Assembly: GCA_933207985.1 (NCBI GenBank)
Contig: OW240915.1
Location: 272,971,707-273,035,706 of the forward strand
Length of the DNA stretch: 64,000 bases
Source: Pelobates cultripes
Taxonomy: Eukaryota; Chordata; Amphibia; Anura; Pelobatidae
Direction: 5' to 3'
The notes beneath the pieces were generated by a model. The model made no database searches. It saw only the letters and a program-made list of their open reading frames with translations, and was not told the DNA's origin. The position numbers were made by a program, and so were the translations under genes. The stretch's first letter is position 1; every line of letters begins with the position of its first letter. This document shows positions 32,070-44,371 of this stretch, piece after piece.

Positions 32070-35000
32070 CTACGAGGTGAGGGAAACATCTGTTTGTCGT
32101 GATAACCCATCTGCATTTCCGTTCAGCTTACCGGGTCTGTAGCTGATGGTAAAATTGTAGGGCTGTAGGGCCAAGCTCCATCTCAGCAGTCTCCCATTGT
32201 CTCCTGAGACCCGGTTAAGCCAAACGAGTGGGTTATGGTCCGTCACCAGGGAAAACTCTTGCCCATACAAATAGGGGCTTAACTTTTTCAATGCCCAGAC
32301 CAAGGCCAAACACTCCTTCTCCACTGCCGCATAACTCACTTCTCTGGGTAACAACTTTCTGCTGAGATATGCGACAGGGTGCTCTCCTCCATCTTCCCCG
32401 ACTTGGCTCAGCACAGTCCCCAGTCCATACATGGAAGCATCTGTATGGATGAGAAAGCGTTTGTTAGGGACTGGGGCTGCCAAGACAGGGGCATTCACAA
32501 GAGCCTGCTTCAGTACCTGGAACGCAGCTTCACAAGCCGGAGACCACAGGACCTGCTTAGGCAAGTTTTTCTTGGTCAGGTCTGTCAGGGGCTTAGCAAT
32601 AGCGCTGTAGTCAGGGACAAAACGTCTATAGTACCCTGCCGTCCCCAAGAAGGCCAATACCTGGGTCTTAGTAGTAGGTGTGGGCCAGTTAGCCACTGCC
32701 TCTACCTTGGCTGGCTCTGGTCTCTGGCTCCCACACCCCACTCTGTGACCCAGGTACTGTACTTCAGCCATACCTAGATGGCACTTCTCTGGCTTCAATG
32801 TCAGGCCAGCGGCCCGAATTTTATCCAGCACTACCCCTACATGTACCAGGTGTTCCTCCCAGGACCCACTGTAAATCGCAATGTCGTCCAAGTATGCACA
32901 GGCAAATTCTTGGAAGCCATCCAGGAGTCTATCCACCATCCGTTGGAAGGTAGCCGGTGCATTTTTCATCCCAAAAGGCATGACCTTAAATTGGTACAGG
33001 CCAAATGGGGTGACAAATGCCGACTTGGGGATAGCATCCTCGGCCAGGGGGATCTGCCAGTAGCCCTTACACAGGTCTATGGTGGTCAGATATCGCCCCC
33101 TGGCAATACGATCCAGTAATTCGTCTACCCGGGGCATTGGGTAGGCGTCAGTGGTGGTCCGCTCGTTGAGTCGCCTGTAGTCCACACAGAACCGGGTGGT
33201 CCCATCTTTCTTGGGCACCAGGACTACAGGCGAGGCCCAAGGGCTGTCGGAGTGCTCGATAACTCCAAGCTGGGTCATCTCCTGTATCTCCTTCCGCATT
33301 CCTTCACGGACTGCTTCAGGGATACGATAGGGGGGCTGTCGTAACGGGGTCTATCTAGGGGTCTCTACCTTATGCACAGCTAGGGTGGTATAACCTGGTT
33401 CCAGGGAGAACGTCGCCTGCTTCTCCCATAACAACTGTTGCGCCTGTACCCTTTCTGTGGGGTTCAACCGGTCCCCTAGCTGTACCAAGGTAGTAAGGTC
33501 AGTCTGGGGATCCCTTTCTAACAGATCGGGAAGGGGTAAATTCTCAGAATCATCTGCAGCTGGGGCACATACTGCTGCAATATTCTCAGGTCTCTCCTGG
33601 TACTCTTTCAGCATGTTCACATGAAAGGACCGCTGGATCCTCTCATCTGCACAGCTGGCTATCAAGTAAGTAGTGTTGCAGATCTGCCCCACTACCTTGT
33701 ACGGGCCCTGCCAAGATGTCTGCATCTTGTTGGCCTTCACGGGTTTGAGCACCAATACCTTTTGCCCAACCTAGAAGACCCGCTGTCGGGCACCCTGATC
33801 GTACCATCTTTTCTGTCTCCCCTGGGCCGCCTGGAGATTCTCCCTTACCATCAGGGACAGTTTCTCCATGCGGTCCCGGAGTTCCAGAACATATGGCACA
33901 ATGGGGGTCCCCTCTTGCTCCGTCTCCCCCTCCCAGTGGCCTCTAATGAGATCTAGGGGTCCGCGGACCCTTCTCCCATACAGCAGCTCAAAGGGGGAGA
34001 ACCCAGTAGATTCCTGGGGCACCTCTCTATAAGAAAATAATAGATGAGGCAGGAATCTCTCCCAGTCTCTGCAAGTGTCTGTAAAGGTCCTCAGCATCTG
34101 TTTGAGGGTACCGTTAAAGCGCTCGCAGAGACCGTTAGTCTGTGGGTGGTAGGGTGAGCTAAGTAACGGCTTAATGCCACACACCTTCCACAGCTGCTGG
34201 GTGAGCACAGCGGTGAATTGGGTTCCCTGGTCGGAGAGGATCTCCTTAGGGAACCCGACCCTAGTAAAAATTCTAACCAGGGCATCAGCAACCGTCTCTG
34301 CCTCTATGTTAGACAGCGCTACTGCCTCTGGATAGCGGGTGGCATAGTCCACCACGGTAAGAACGTATTTCTTACCTGATGGACTAGCCCTGGCCAGTGG
34401 ACCCACGATGTCAACGGCTATGCGGGCAAAGGGCTCCCCTATAATAGGCATCGATAATAGCCTAGCCTTAGGGTGGTCCCCCCGCTTTCCTACCCGTTGA
34501 CATGTGTCACACGTGCTGCAATACATCCGCACAGCCTGGTTGAAGTTTGGCCAAAAGAAATTCTGTGAGATTCTATAGGCTGTGCGGCGGGACCCTAGAT
34601 GTCCAGCTAATGGAACATCATGCCCTATCCGCAGAATCTCCTGCCGGTACTTTGCAGGTACCACTAACTGGCGATTCGGCGGAGAGGCAACACTCTTCTG
34701 GGAAGGTTTAGGGATCCTATATAACCTGTCCCCCACCCACTCATACCATTCCCCATCTATTCCTTCCTCTCCAGCATCTGCCCTGTCTTTGTACTTTTGG
34801 AGGGTCGGATCTGCCCGTGTTTCCCTCCCAAACTCCTCTGGGGAATCCCAGCTTAAGGGGACCTGCTCTGGGGTACCAGTCGGGGAAGGAGATCTTACCT
34901 GGGTCTCATCAGCAAGTGGGCTGGTTCCGGCAGCACGGGTCTGGGCACGGGTGGTCACTGGGTTCACATCTGCAGGGCCCATCGGAGCATAGGCTGAAAC

Positions 35001-36488
35001 CAAAGGGGCCAAATCGTTTCCCAGAAGAACATCTGCGGGCAAGTCCTTCATCACCCCCACATCCACATGTCTAGCGCCCACTCCCCAATCCAAATGTACC
35101 CGGGCAACAGGTAAGCGAAACACGGCACCCCCTGCTACCCTTACTGCCACAGTGTCCCCAGTGTGTTGATGCTCTGAGACCAAGTTCTTTTGGAGTAGTG
35201 TCATCGTGGCTCCTGTGTCTCTCAGCCCATTTACCACTCTGCCATTCAGCTTCACAGTTTGCCGATGTTGCTGGCGATTATCCTGGTGAGCTGCTTGCAC
35301 TGGGTCTGCCTCGTGTAGGATGCCCCAGAATTCCTCCTGCTCTATGCAGTGAGCAGCAGGCTGAGGTGGGCGCTGGTTTCCATTGACTGGTCTCCTCCAG
35401 GACTGAGCCTGGTTGGCACTGTTCAGTGGGCACTCAGGACGCTTGTGCCCCAACTGCTTGCACCCAAAGCACCGGATGGGTTGGGAATATTCACGGGCAT
35501 TAAATCGTGCGGGCTGTACAAAATTGTTAGCTGGCGGTGCGGCTGGGTTACGGTGTACTGGGGGTTGGTAGACTGAAGGAGCGGGTATTACGGCTGGTCG
35601 ATACTCCAGTCTGGCAGGGGCTTTGGCAGCTGTACCATCCAACTTGCGGGCATCCGTGTATTCGTCTGCCAGACGAGCAGCCTCGGGTAGGGTAGAGGGT
35701 TTTCTATCTCTGACCCACTCCCGGACCCCAGCAGGTAGTCTATCAAAACAGTGCTCCAGCAGGAACACTTGTAACACCTCTTCCCCAGTTACCGCTTGGC
35801 ATCCAGCCATCCAGTGGGCTGCGGTACGATGGACTCTGCAGGCCCATTCCACATAAGAGTCCCCAACCAGCTTGTTGGTTTCTCTAAACCTCCGCCTGTA
35901 CGCCTCTGGGGTCACCGCATACCTGGCTAGGAGCGCCTCTTTCACAGCCCGGTAGCTGGTGATCTCCTCCTCTGGGATGGCCCGAAACGCCTCACTAGCC
36001 CGGCCAGATAATTTCCCAGAGAGGATGGTGACCCATTCATCTGCAGGTACCTGATGTAGCGCACACTGCCTCTCAAAGTCTGCTAAAAACCCATCAATCT
36101 CTCCCTCAGTTTCCACAAAATTTTTAAATGCAGCAAAAGGTACCTTCTTTCTAGCAACCACATTATTATCGTAAGGTACCTCTGCTGCTGCAGCTCCTCT
36201 TTCCCGGAGCGCCTGCTGTGCTGCTACTGCTGCCTGCACACGCACCACGATGTCAGCTGAGGGGTTGGGGCCAAAATGTGCCAGCCTTATTTGCACTGCC
36301 CGGTTAAATTGTATTTCCTCGGGTGTTAAATCCAAGGTACTGGGCACGTTGACTCTTTCCATTCCCGTTGCTGCATCCATCTCCAGTAGCAAAGCAATAA
36401 TCTCCCGTTTCTTTAAATTGCTTGCTGACCTTCCTCGGCGTTCCAATATGTCCTTAAGTGTAGCACGCCTTAATTCCTCGTACTGCAT
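32070..36488 (-). pseudogene. Gag-Pol of copy C, interrupted by two amber codons
   Basis: The region is 4,419 bp, exactly the length of the intact copy A frame, with the same start and stop and no frameshift. Two in-frame TAG codons interrupt it, at 33771-33773 (after the integrase core, residue 906) and 33351-33353 (just before RT, residue 1046). Both stand where copy A has CAG for glutamine, so each is a C-to-T change on the coding strand. The three open parts are gag-protease-integrase (36488-33771), a 134-codon linker and RT-RNase H (409 codons from the next ATG at 33299). The domain motifs are otherwise as in copy A. Mutation is likelier than readthrough because copy A lacks the stops. 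Confidence 0.9.
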
Positions 36489-36521
36489 GTCTTGTAGCTG
36501 ACCTCCAGTGCTGTAGGATTC

Positions 36522-36539
36522 ATCCCACCGCTGCCACCA
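36522..36539 (-). other. Primer-binding site of copy C, tRNA-Leu
   Basis: The coding strand reads TGGTGGCAGCGGTGGGAT, the complement of the 3' end (ATCCCACCGCTGCCA plus CCA) known for vertebrate tRNA-Leu with AAG/TAG anticodons. It starts two bases inside the LTR. Confidence 0.8.
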
Positions 36540-36541
36540 AT

Positions 36542-37711
36542 TGTTAAGACACCTCCAGTGTCTTTAAGCCAAACCGCCGTTTAGTATACCTTCCCCGGCT
36601 GCAGTACAGTCTCCGTTCGCTTAATCTGTAACACACGAACCAAATGCAGGGGAAGCGGCAATCTCTCGACCGAGCTCCGTGAACGGCTCCAAACTCCCGA
36701 ACAGCAATACACGAACTGCTGGTAACCGTCTAACAGCAATATTCCCCAAGCGGCTTTCGTTCCATCCAGCAGTCTCTAAACGTGAAGAAGAAATCCCCCA
36801 ATAACGAAACAGAAGCTCCGCATTGAGGGTCAAACAGAATCTGGTTTTACTGTGGGCTACCTGCCCGTATTTATGCAGGTCTCCCACCTGGTGGACACTC
36901 CCCTAGGGGACCAAATGGGGGACTTAAACTACAGACAGATAGAGGGACATTTCAGACACACAGTCACATATTTTACCCACAGTGCATTATGATTCCCTCC
37001 CCTCTGCCCTGGAGTTAATTACCAAGTAACTCAATTAACTCCAGGACAAAGACAGTCGCCATCTTAGACATAAAATAATAAAAGACATAAAAATACATAA
37101 CTACATGAAAACTGAACATTTCCCATTCGTATTACATGTCCCCAGATAGCCTGGATCTGAGTGCATATTATTAGCGAATAGCGCTCAGATCCCACACACA
37201 TAGTTCAATCGCCATGGAGTCAAAGTTCTTACAGTCTTTCGGTATACGAATGACTCCATGGGAGGGCTATCTGGGTTAAGTCTTTTCGTATGCTCTCAAT
37301 CTCCCGAACGGCCGGTGTTCGCATGCTTTCGTGGAGGCAGCCAGGCGTTCCCTTGTTTCAGCGGTGTTCGGCAGAAAAAGTGTCCGTTTTCAGTTCCATA
37401 GAAATAGAGCCAAACACCGCTGGGCGTTCGCATGATTTAAAATGGCCGCTGCCTCGTGGTCGACATACGAACGACGACCACCCTGAATTCGGTTTAATTG
37501 AGAAGTGTCTGCGGTTAACCACAACGTTCTAATTGGGATCACTTCGTTAACCAGCAGCACACTCCTCACTTGGGTGGCCGTTCGTTCGGCAGGTTTGTTC
37601 GGGAAAAAGAGTCATTCGAATGGCTGGGCTATAGAAACCAGCCATTCATACGAACGGGGGACAAACAGACGAACGTGGTAAAAATCCAAGCAGACAGATG
37701 GTTCTGTCACA
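36542..37711 (-). repeat. 5' LTR of copy C
   Basis: A full-length LTR of 1,170 bp bounded by TG/CA ends, with the three-stem array at 37141-37275. Its outer edge meets copy B RT sequence at 37712. Confidence 0.9.
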
Positions 37712-38387
37712 ATTGCGATTTACAGTGGGTCCTGGGAGGAACACCTGGTACATGTAGGGGTAGTACTGGATAAAATTCGGGCCGCTGGCCTGACATTGAA
37801 GCCAGAAAAGTGCCATCTAGGTATGGCTGAAGTACAATACCTGGGTCACCTGGGTCAAGCTTGAAAAAGACCTTTCCGGTCGAAACGTTGCGTTGCATTC
37901 AGTCATAATAAATCTGCCTGCGGCTTGAAGTTGGAGTGCCTGTGAGTTTTTTTTTTCCAGGCACTGAAGCAGGCTCTTGTGAATGCACCTGTCTTGGCTG
38001 CCCCAGTCCCTAACAAATGCTTCCATGTATGGACTGGGGACTGTGCTGAGCCAAGTCGTGGAAGATGGAGGAGAGCACCCTGTCGCATATCTCAGCAGAA
38101 AGTTGTTACCCAGAGAAGTGAGTTATGCGGCAGTGGAGAAGGAATGCTTGGCCTTGGTCTGGGCATTGAAAAAGTTAAGCCCCTATTTATATGGGCAAGA
38201 GTTTTCCCTGGTGACTGATCACAACCCACTCGTTTGGCTTAACCGGGTCTCAGGAGACAATGGGAGACTGCTGAGATGGAGCTTGGCACTACAGCCCTAC
38301 AATTTTACCATCAGTTACAGACCCGGTAAGCTGAACGGGAATGCAGATGGGTTGTCACGACAAACAGACGTTTCCCTTACCTCGTAG
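37712..38387 (+). pseudogene. RT and RNase H remnants of copy B
   Basis: 37712-37849 corresponds to RT residues following the YLDD motif of copy A. 37955-38387 corresponds to the stretch from about residue 1322 through RNase H to the normal stop. Between them 105 bp of Penelope-like sequence replaces about 75 codons. A further 20-bp deletion near 38017 shifts the frame before the RNase H aspartate. The later RNase H part (DHNP and NADG motifs) is readable. Confidence 0.85.
37850..37954 (+). mobile_element. Penelope-like 3'-end fragment inside copy B RT
   Basis: It contains GACC (37869-37872) and GGTC (37878-37881) as a short stem followed by GAAACGTTGC, then AATAAATCTGCCTGCGGC and a T-rich end. 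The same AAGCCGCAGGCAG block occurs inverted near 28480, so it is a dispersed repeat. Confidence 0.6.
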
Positions 38388-38460
38388 TCCGGTCATCCCC
38401 AAGTTGACCCGCCACAGGGTCAAGCCGGGTCTGCCGGAGTGTCCCACAAGGAGGGAGCCG

Positions 38461-39629
38461 TGTGACAGAACCATCTGTCTGCTTGGATTTTTGCCCATTC
38501 GTCTGTTTGTCCCCGTTCGTATGAATGGCTGGTTTCTATAGCCCAGCCATTCGAATGACTCTTTTTCCCGAACAAACCTGCCGAACGAACGGCCACCCAA
38601 GAGAGGAGTGTGCTGCTGGTTAACGTAGTGATCCCAATTAGAACGTTGTGGTTAACCGCAGACACTTCTCAATTACACCGAATTCAGGGTGGTCGTCGTT
38701 CGTATGTCGACCATGAGACAGCGGCCATTTTAAATCAAGCGAACGCCCAGCGGTGTTTGGCTCTATTTCTATGGAACTAAAAACGGACGCTTTTTCTGCC
38801 GAACACCACTGAAACAATGGAACGCCTAGCTGCCTCCACGAAAGCATGCGAACACCGGCCGTTCGGAAGATTTAGAGCATACGAAAAGACTTAACCCAGA
38901 TAGCCTTCCCATGGAGTCATTCGTATACCGAAAGACTGTAAGAACTTTGACTCCATGGCGATTGAACTATGTGTGTGGGATCTGAGCGCTATTCGCTAAT
39001 AATATGCACTCATATCCAGGCTATCTGGGGATGGGTGATACGAATGGGAAATGTTCGGTTTTCGTGTAGTTATATATTTTTATGTCTTTTATTATTTTAT
39101 GTCCAAGATGGCGACTGGCTTTGTCCTGGAGTTAATTGAGTTACTTAGTAATTAACTCCAGGGCAGAGGGGAGGGAATCATAATGCACTGTGGGTAAAAT
39201 CTGTGACTGTGTGTCTGGAATGTCCCCATATCTGTCTGTCATTTAAGTCTCCCATTTGGTCCCTTAGGGGAGTGTCCACCAGGTGGGAGACCTGCATAAA
39301 TACGGGCAGGTAGCCCACAGTAAAGCCAGATCCTGTTTGACCCTCAATGCGGAGCTTCTGTCTCGTTATTGGGGGGATTTCTTCTTCACGTTTAGAGACT
39401 GCTGGATGGAACGGAAGCCGCTTGGTGAATATTGCTGTTCAACGGTTGCCAGCAGTTCGTGTATTGCCGTTCGGGAGTTTGGAGCCGTTCACGGATCTCG
39501 TTCGGGAGATTGCCGCTTCCCCTGCATTTGGTTCGTGTATTACAGATTAAGCGAACAGAGACTGTACTGCAGCCGGGGAAGGTCTACTAAACGGCGGTTT
39601 TGCCTAAAGACACTGGAGGTGTCTTAACA
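38461..39629 (+). repeat. 3' LTR of copy B
   Basis: An LTR of 1,169 bp starting TGTGACAG and ending CTTAACA, preceded by the polypurine tract AAGGAGGGAG. It differs from the truncated 5' LTR at visibly more positions than the two copy A LTRs do, so copy B is older. The three-stem array is at 38895-39029 with one mismatch in a hairpin. Confidence 0.9.
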
Positions 39630-39675
39630 CAGACGCTAACAGTCAATAAGACACTATCAGCCAATCAGACAGTCT
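39630..39675. repeat. Continuation of the 18-bp minisatellite
   Basis: GACGCTAACAGTCAATAAG and GACACTATCAGCCAATC units continue the array found before 29659. Confidence 0.6.
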
Positions 39676-39689
39676 GGGGGGAGTCCTTC

Positions 39690-40019
39690 TGTGAAAGTTA
39701 ACTCCACAGAGCTAACAGAAGCAGCAAGCTCATTGTGCTGTAACGAGTCTGTATTAAAGCTCATTGAAAAACACAGAAAATCCATGATCGCTTGTGCCCA
39801 CGAATCTAGCACAGAGGATCTCAATGAAAAGCCTCTGATTGGTGTATTCCCTGACATAAACTGAGAAAAGAGGGGAGGGCTTGCAAAGGCTGGCAGATTT
39901 TGTGAGATGGTTTTCATAAAACCCTAAATAAAACATGCAGAAACAATACATATATGTTTTTAGGGGTATATCTACTAAATCATTTTTAAAACATCCAAAC
40001 ATTTGGAGTGTTCCTTTAA
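39690..40019. mobile_element. Possible TTAA-ended miniature element fragment
   Basis: The right end TTTGGAGTGTTCCTTTAA resembles the ends of the element at 27742-28224. The left end is not recognised. Confidence 0.3.
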
Positions 40020-41728
40020 GCCCCTAGTAAAATCCACCCGATACCATGAACTACGTCCAACCCCAAACCATAATGCGTTCTCTAAATCTTATCGTGACTC
40101 TTTCAATTCAGTGTGATATGATCCTATATTTATAAACCCCTTAGTAACTATATGGATCCTTTGGCCCAAAAGATCTGGTTTTCTGGGAAGTCCACCCATA
40201 TATCCACTCATGTACTGGACCCCACTGATTCATTGTAACACTAATCAGGAATGTCAGGGACGTAGCCTGCATGGCTGGGGGATTTTGAACAAATTGCTTC
40301 ATAATTTCCTCAAGAATTTTTGTACATTTCCAGAAGAATGACGCATGGATGTGAGGTAGGTACCTCTTATAACTCTCACCCTGTAAGTGCAAATAGGGCG
40401 GATCTCTCTTTCTTCCTCAAAACCTGAAAGATGGTGAAAGCGATCACTGTACATAGCCCAATTCACAAACTGGTCAAATGGTTGTGTGTTTACTTGGTAG
40501 CTCCAGGAGTGGATTAACACAGGGGCTAACGGAGCTGTAGCTCCAGGCTCAAGGAAAATACCCATTGATCCAAAATAATTGTAAATGTATTAGCTATCCA
40601 ATTCTGTAAAATCACACAGAGGGTCAGTTTGGGATATTGTTTTCCTTGATGATTTGTGACTTTCATATGATAAAGAGTTTCCATGATATGTCATTTTAAA
40701 TAAAACTTATGATTACTTTTGGTGAATTGATTATGATTTATGATGTTTTAATATATGATAATATAACTGTTTCTATTTCATATTAAACTTTTCTACTAAT
40801 GTTCTTTTTTTTACAGCAAACTTCTGTTTTTCTTTTGTGTTTTTAGTCTTTGCAGAGATGATCATTTTCTAAACACTAATCGATGTTCTGGGAACTGATT
40901 GCCGAGAGACCCAGCTGTGCGAAGGAGATTTACTACTGAGTAAAGTGATAACGTCCCAGGAGCCTCATTTAGAAAAATCAGCTAAAATGGATCCCAAGGT
41001 AAAATGATCTGTTGTTCAACAGAAATAAACAGTAACACAATTCAAAAAGTTGGACTGAGCTGTAAAAACACGTGGTGGGTAATGGTTTTGAGTAAAGTTA
41101 CCTGGACTTAGTTACAGAGCATGATTTAATACATTTTATTTAACAAATCACAGAAAAGAGTCAGTGAGAGGGAAGACCATTCGTTTGAATAAAAACAATG
41201 AAATTGCCATATGAATAACTGGTCAGATTACATAGCCGTTGGTATTTAGTCATGCATATTGATCATCATCTTCTTTGGTCATGGTGATCAATGATCAGGA
41301 GAGAGTCTGAACCCCTTACCAAATGTCAGCCACCATTGTAGGGTAAGGAATGTAGGGGGACCCTAAACCTAGGAGGACCTGCTCACTGATTCTCCCAACC
41401 CCCCTCACTCACGTGCCTCAAGTAAAGGATTTAGCTTAGACATTGTACCTTCAGCCCCCTTGTCTGTGTGAAGGGAGTTAATGTTAAACCTTTAAAACAC
41501 TAGTTCAATGGTTACCCCGAGCATCCCTCCCCATCCCTCCCGATGTACATCAGTTGAGAAGTTCATTATGGAAGTAAAGTGGGCATGCTATTAGACAACT
41601 GATGGCAGTCTCTCATCTGTCCCATGTTGTTTGGTCGGGTGTGGGTTGTACACAGCTGGAGGAGCCTTGTATGGTCTTTCAGACTTGCATTCTATTTCTA
41701 GGTTTCTTTAACATATGCCCCTTGTATC
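40020..41728. other. Unannotated sequence with one exon-like stretch
   Basis: No complete gene. The only gene-like signal is the exon candidate at 40847-40998. Confidence 0.4.
40847..40998 (+). other. Candidate 5' coding exon
   Basis: A T-rich tract ending TTTTTAG precedes it and AAG|GTAAAA follows. Near its end is AAAATGG, a good translation start context, giving Met-Asp-Pro-Lys before the donor. Nothing downstream in the window clearly continues it. Confidence 0.22.
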
Positions 41729-41947
41729 TTAAAGGAGCACTATAGGGTCAGGAACACAAACATGTATTCTTGACCCTATAGTGTTAAAACCACTATCTAG
41801 CCCCCTTGGCCCCCTTTGCCTCCATAAAGATAGTAACATCTTACTTGTATTCAAGTCTGAAGCTGCTGCCTCTGCCTGTGAACTTCCTCTGACCTCTGGC
41901 ATCATCAGAAGTGATGGCCTGATCCAATCACAATGCTTCCCCATAGG
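41729..41947. mobile_element. TTAAAGG miniature element, 5' fragment
   Basis: It starts TTAAAGGAGCACTATAGGG and follows the 4205-4790 element until about 41947, where it breaks off. Confidence 0.6.
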
Positions 41948-42184
41948 TTTGTTATAAAATGCAAAACGACCAGGAATCCAGCTTGTATCACTAAAATGCA
42001 AACATAAAATACAACATAGTGTATTAAAGTTTTAGCATTGAACACTTGCTTCACATTTCAAGGTTACACTCACAGATTGACGTTTTGTATCGGGCCTTCA
42101 GGGTGCCTCCCCTGTGGTTATGTTTTTTTTTTAAATCCTGTTGCTGGTAATCGCGCCAGTTCCGGTGTCAGGAAGTTCACACAC

Positions 42185-42800
42185 TCCCAATGGTTGAGTA
42201 TAAAAAAATTATTTATTGGCTTTAAAAAATACACTTGAATAAAATATAATGGTCCTACGCGTTTCGTTCTACTTGAGACACTTCTTCAGGGACGAAAATT
42301 TAAAACAATGACAATAAAATATACACTCAAATACACTGCCAAACAAAATGACAAATGTACAAATAAGCCTATTAACCCCCTCCCCCTCCTTCCCTTAAAT
42401 ATGGTAGAGCTGAGAGTCCATCGGTGGTGTGGTGGGTGTTGTTCTATCTTCTCCTTTGATTGTGCTTCCTATCCTTCGGCAATCACCATACAAAGTTGTC
42501 CCAGCTGATGACTTTCTTTTTTCGCGGTAAGATTTTTCTTCCGGCATTTACTTCCGGTGTTGCGCACTTCTGTGCGTTTTACTCGATCTTTAGTTAAGAT
42601 GGCCGTGCGTTCCATTCAACCCAATTGTAGACCTTCATATCATTGCCATCTGGTGGTCGCCAGAGGCATTACCGCGGTTTTCACATGGTATTGTAGTCCG
42701 TAGTAATGCATCATATGGGAAGAAAAACATAATGATTCATATCATATTTTCCAATTGAACTACACATATACCTTTATTTCCATAACTGTTCATCAGCATA
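42185..42800 (-). mobile_element. Penelope-like fragment with hammerhead-like core
   Basis: On the minus strand, CTGAAGA and GAAACGCGTA (42256-42289) form a degenerate hammerhead core, and GTCC/GGAC (42252-42255/42290-42293) pair as a short stem I. The surrounding GC-rich CTTCCGG-type blocks resemble those near 29080. The right boundary is approximate. Confidence 0.4.
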
Positions 42801-42960
42801 CAATTGTCCTTTTAATGTCTATATTTTATATATTATAGATGACTAATTAATTATATTCACCCTCGTCAATCTTATTTAATATATATATAAACAGGATACT
42901 GTGTCCAAAAACAGTTTGAAAAAATACAAAATATGAACAACCCAGAATGTGTGAACATAT

Positions 42961-43780
42961 AGTTACATAGTTACATAGCTGAAAAGAGACTTGAGTCCAT
43001 CAAGTTCAGCCTTCCTCACATATGTTTTTGCTGTTGATCCAAAAGAAGGCAAAAAACTCAGTCTGAAGTGCTTCCAATTTTGCAACAAAGTAGGAAAAAA
43101 TTCCTTCTTAACCCCAAAATAGCAGTCAGATGTCTCCTTGGATCAAGCAGCTATTACCCCACTGATATGGATTAATGAGCACCTTTCCCCTTATATCCTG
43201 TGTCACACTACACAATAGATTTAGTAATGTCAGGATGCTCTACTATAAGAGGTGGCCTTTGATCCTGATTTGTATCTTCTTCTTATTCCCCCCCTGCACT
43301 GCATATCCTGATAACACCTTGTTGGGAAGTGTTTGTTTAATCAAGTAACACCTTTTGACCAGCTAATGCCAAATGTGCTTTAAGTTCTTTTAATATGCAA
43401 TTGACAGGACATGACTGTATTATGTGAAGACAACCCCTTTTGGATGTGTATAGAATTTTGTTATAAGATCTGTGTTTCCCCCATTAAAATTAGGTGTAGT
43501 ATTCTGCCATACACTTGTGTGAATGAGTACTGCCCTCCGAGCTCGAATTTCTGCTGTGTCCATTCCTTGTCTTCAGACCTGAGAGAAAACATTGCTGTCT
43601 GCTGAATTTAAACCACAACACCCACTAATTAGAAATTATATCCCTGTATGTTATGTTTTTGCATGTATTTATCCAATTGCAGTTTAAACATCTGTATGGA
43701 CTCTGATAAAACCACTTCTTCAGGCAGAGAATTCCATATCCTTATTGCTCTTACTGTAAAAAAACATTTCCTTTGCCTTA
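42961..43780. repeat. Dispersed interspersed repeat (LINE-like, unassigned)
   Basis: It opens with GTTACATAGTTACATAGC and a phrase about a line ending ...CCATCAAGTTCAGCC, a pattern I recognise as a common amphibian interspersed repeat, and ends in a block near 43715-43775 also typical of it. The family is not assigned. Confidence 0.4.
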
Positions 43781-43782
43781 GA

Positions 43783-44371
43783 TTAAAGTATCACTATAGG
43801 GTCAGTAACACAAACATGTATTCCTGACCCTATAGTGTTAACACCACCATCTAGCACCCCTGGGCCCCTCATGCCTCCATAAATATAGCATCATCTTACT
43901 GTATTCAAGCCAGAATCTGTAGATCTGCATGCTGTTTGCCTCAGAAAAACAAGCAGTCTGCTGACATCATCAGAAGTGGTAGCCTGATCCAATCACAGTG
44001 CTTCCCCATAGGATTGGCTGAGACTGACAAGGAGGCAGAGCCAGCATGATTCAAACACAGCCCTGGCCAATCAGCATCTCCTCATAGAGATGAATTGAAT
44101 CAATGAATCTCTATGAGGAAAGTTCAGTGTCTGCATGCAGAAGGAGGAGATACGGAATCTTTGGATGCATTTTAGGCAGCCATGACCCAGGAAGGATCTC
44201 TAACAGCCATCTGAGGAGTGGCCAGTGAAGTTATCACTAGGCTGTAATGTAAAGACTGCATTTTCTCTGAAAAGACAGTGTTTACAGCAAAAACCCTGAA
44301 GGTAATTATTCTACTCACCAGAACAAATTCAATAAGCTGTAGTTGTTCTGGTGACTATAGTGTCCCTTTAA
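43783..44371. mobile_element. TTAAAGG miniature transposon, copy 2
   Basis: It starts TTAAAGTATCACTATAGGG and ends CTATAGTGTCCCTTTAA, 589 bp, closely matching 4205-4790 along its length. It lies just after the interspersed repeat. Confidence 0.65.

Larger units (their letters stand above)
31914..37711 (-). mobile_element. Nested Gmr1-like element (copy C)
   Basis: A minus-strand relative of copy A with a full 5' LTR (36542-37711), an exact tRNA-Leu primer-binding site, a gag-pol region of identical length to copy A, and only 83 bp of the 3' LTR (31914-31996). It lies inside copy B; its right end abuts copy B reverse transcriptase directly. The rest of its 3' LTR was removed together with part of copy B. 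Confidence 0.88.
29659..39629 (+). mobile_element. Outer Gmr1-like element (copy B), nested and deleted
   Basis: A plus-strand LTR element is split by a minus-strand relative (31914-37711). The outer 5' piece holds most of the 5' LTR and gag-protease; the outer 3' piece holds RT and RNase H remnants and a full 3' LTR. The whole is flanked by cagac at 29654-29658 and 39630-39634, showing that both outer pieces belong to one insertion, with the caution that cagac recurs in the 18-bp array. Sequence from late protease through mid RT is missing, so deletion followed the nesting. Confidence 0.85.
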
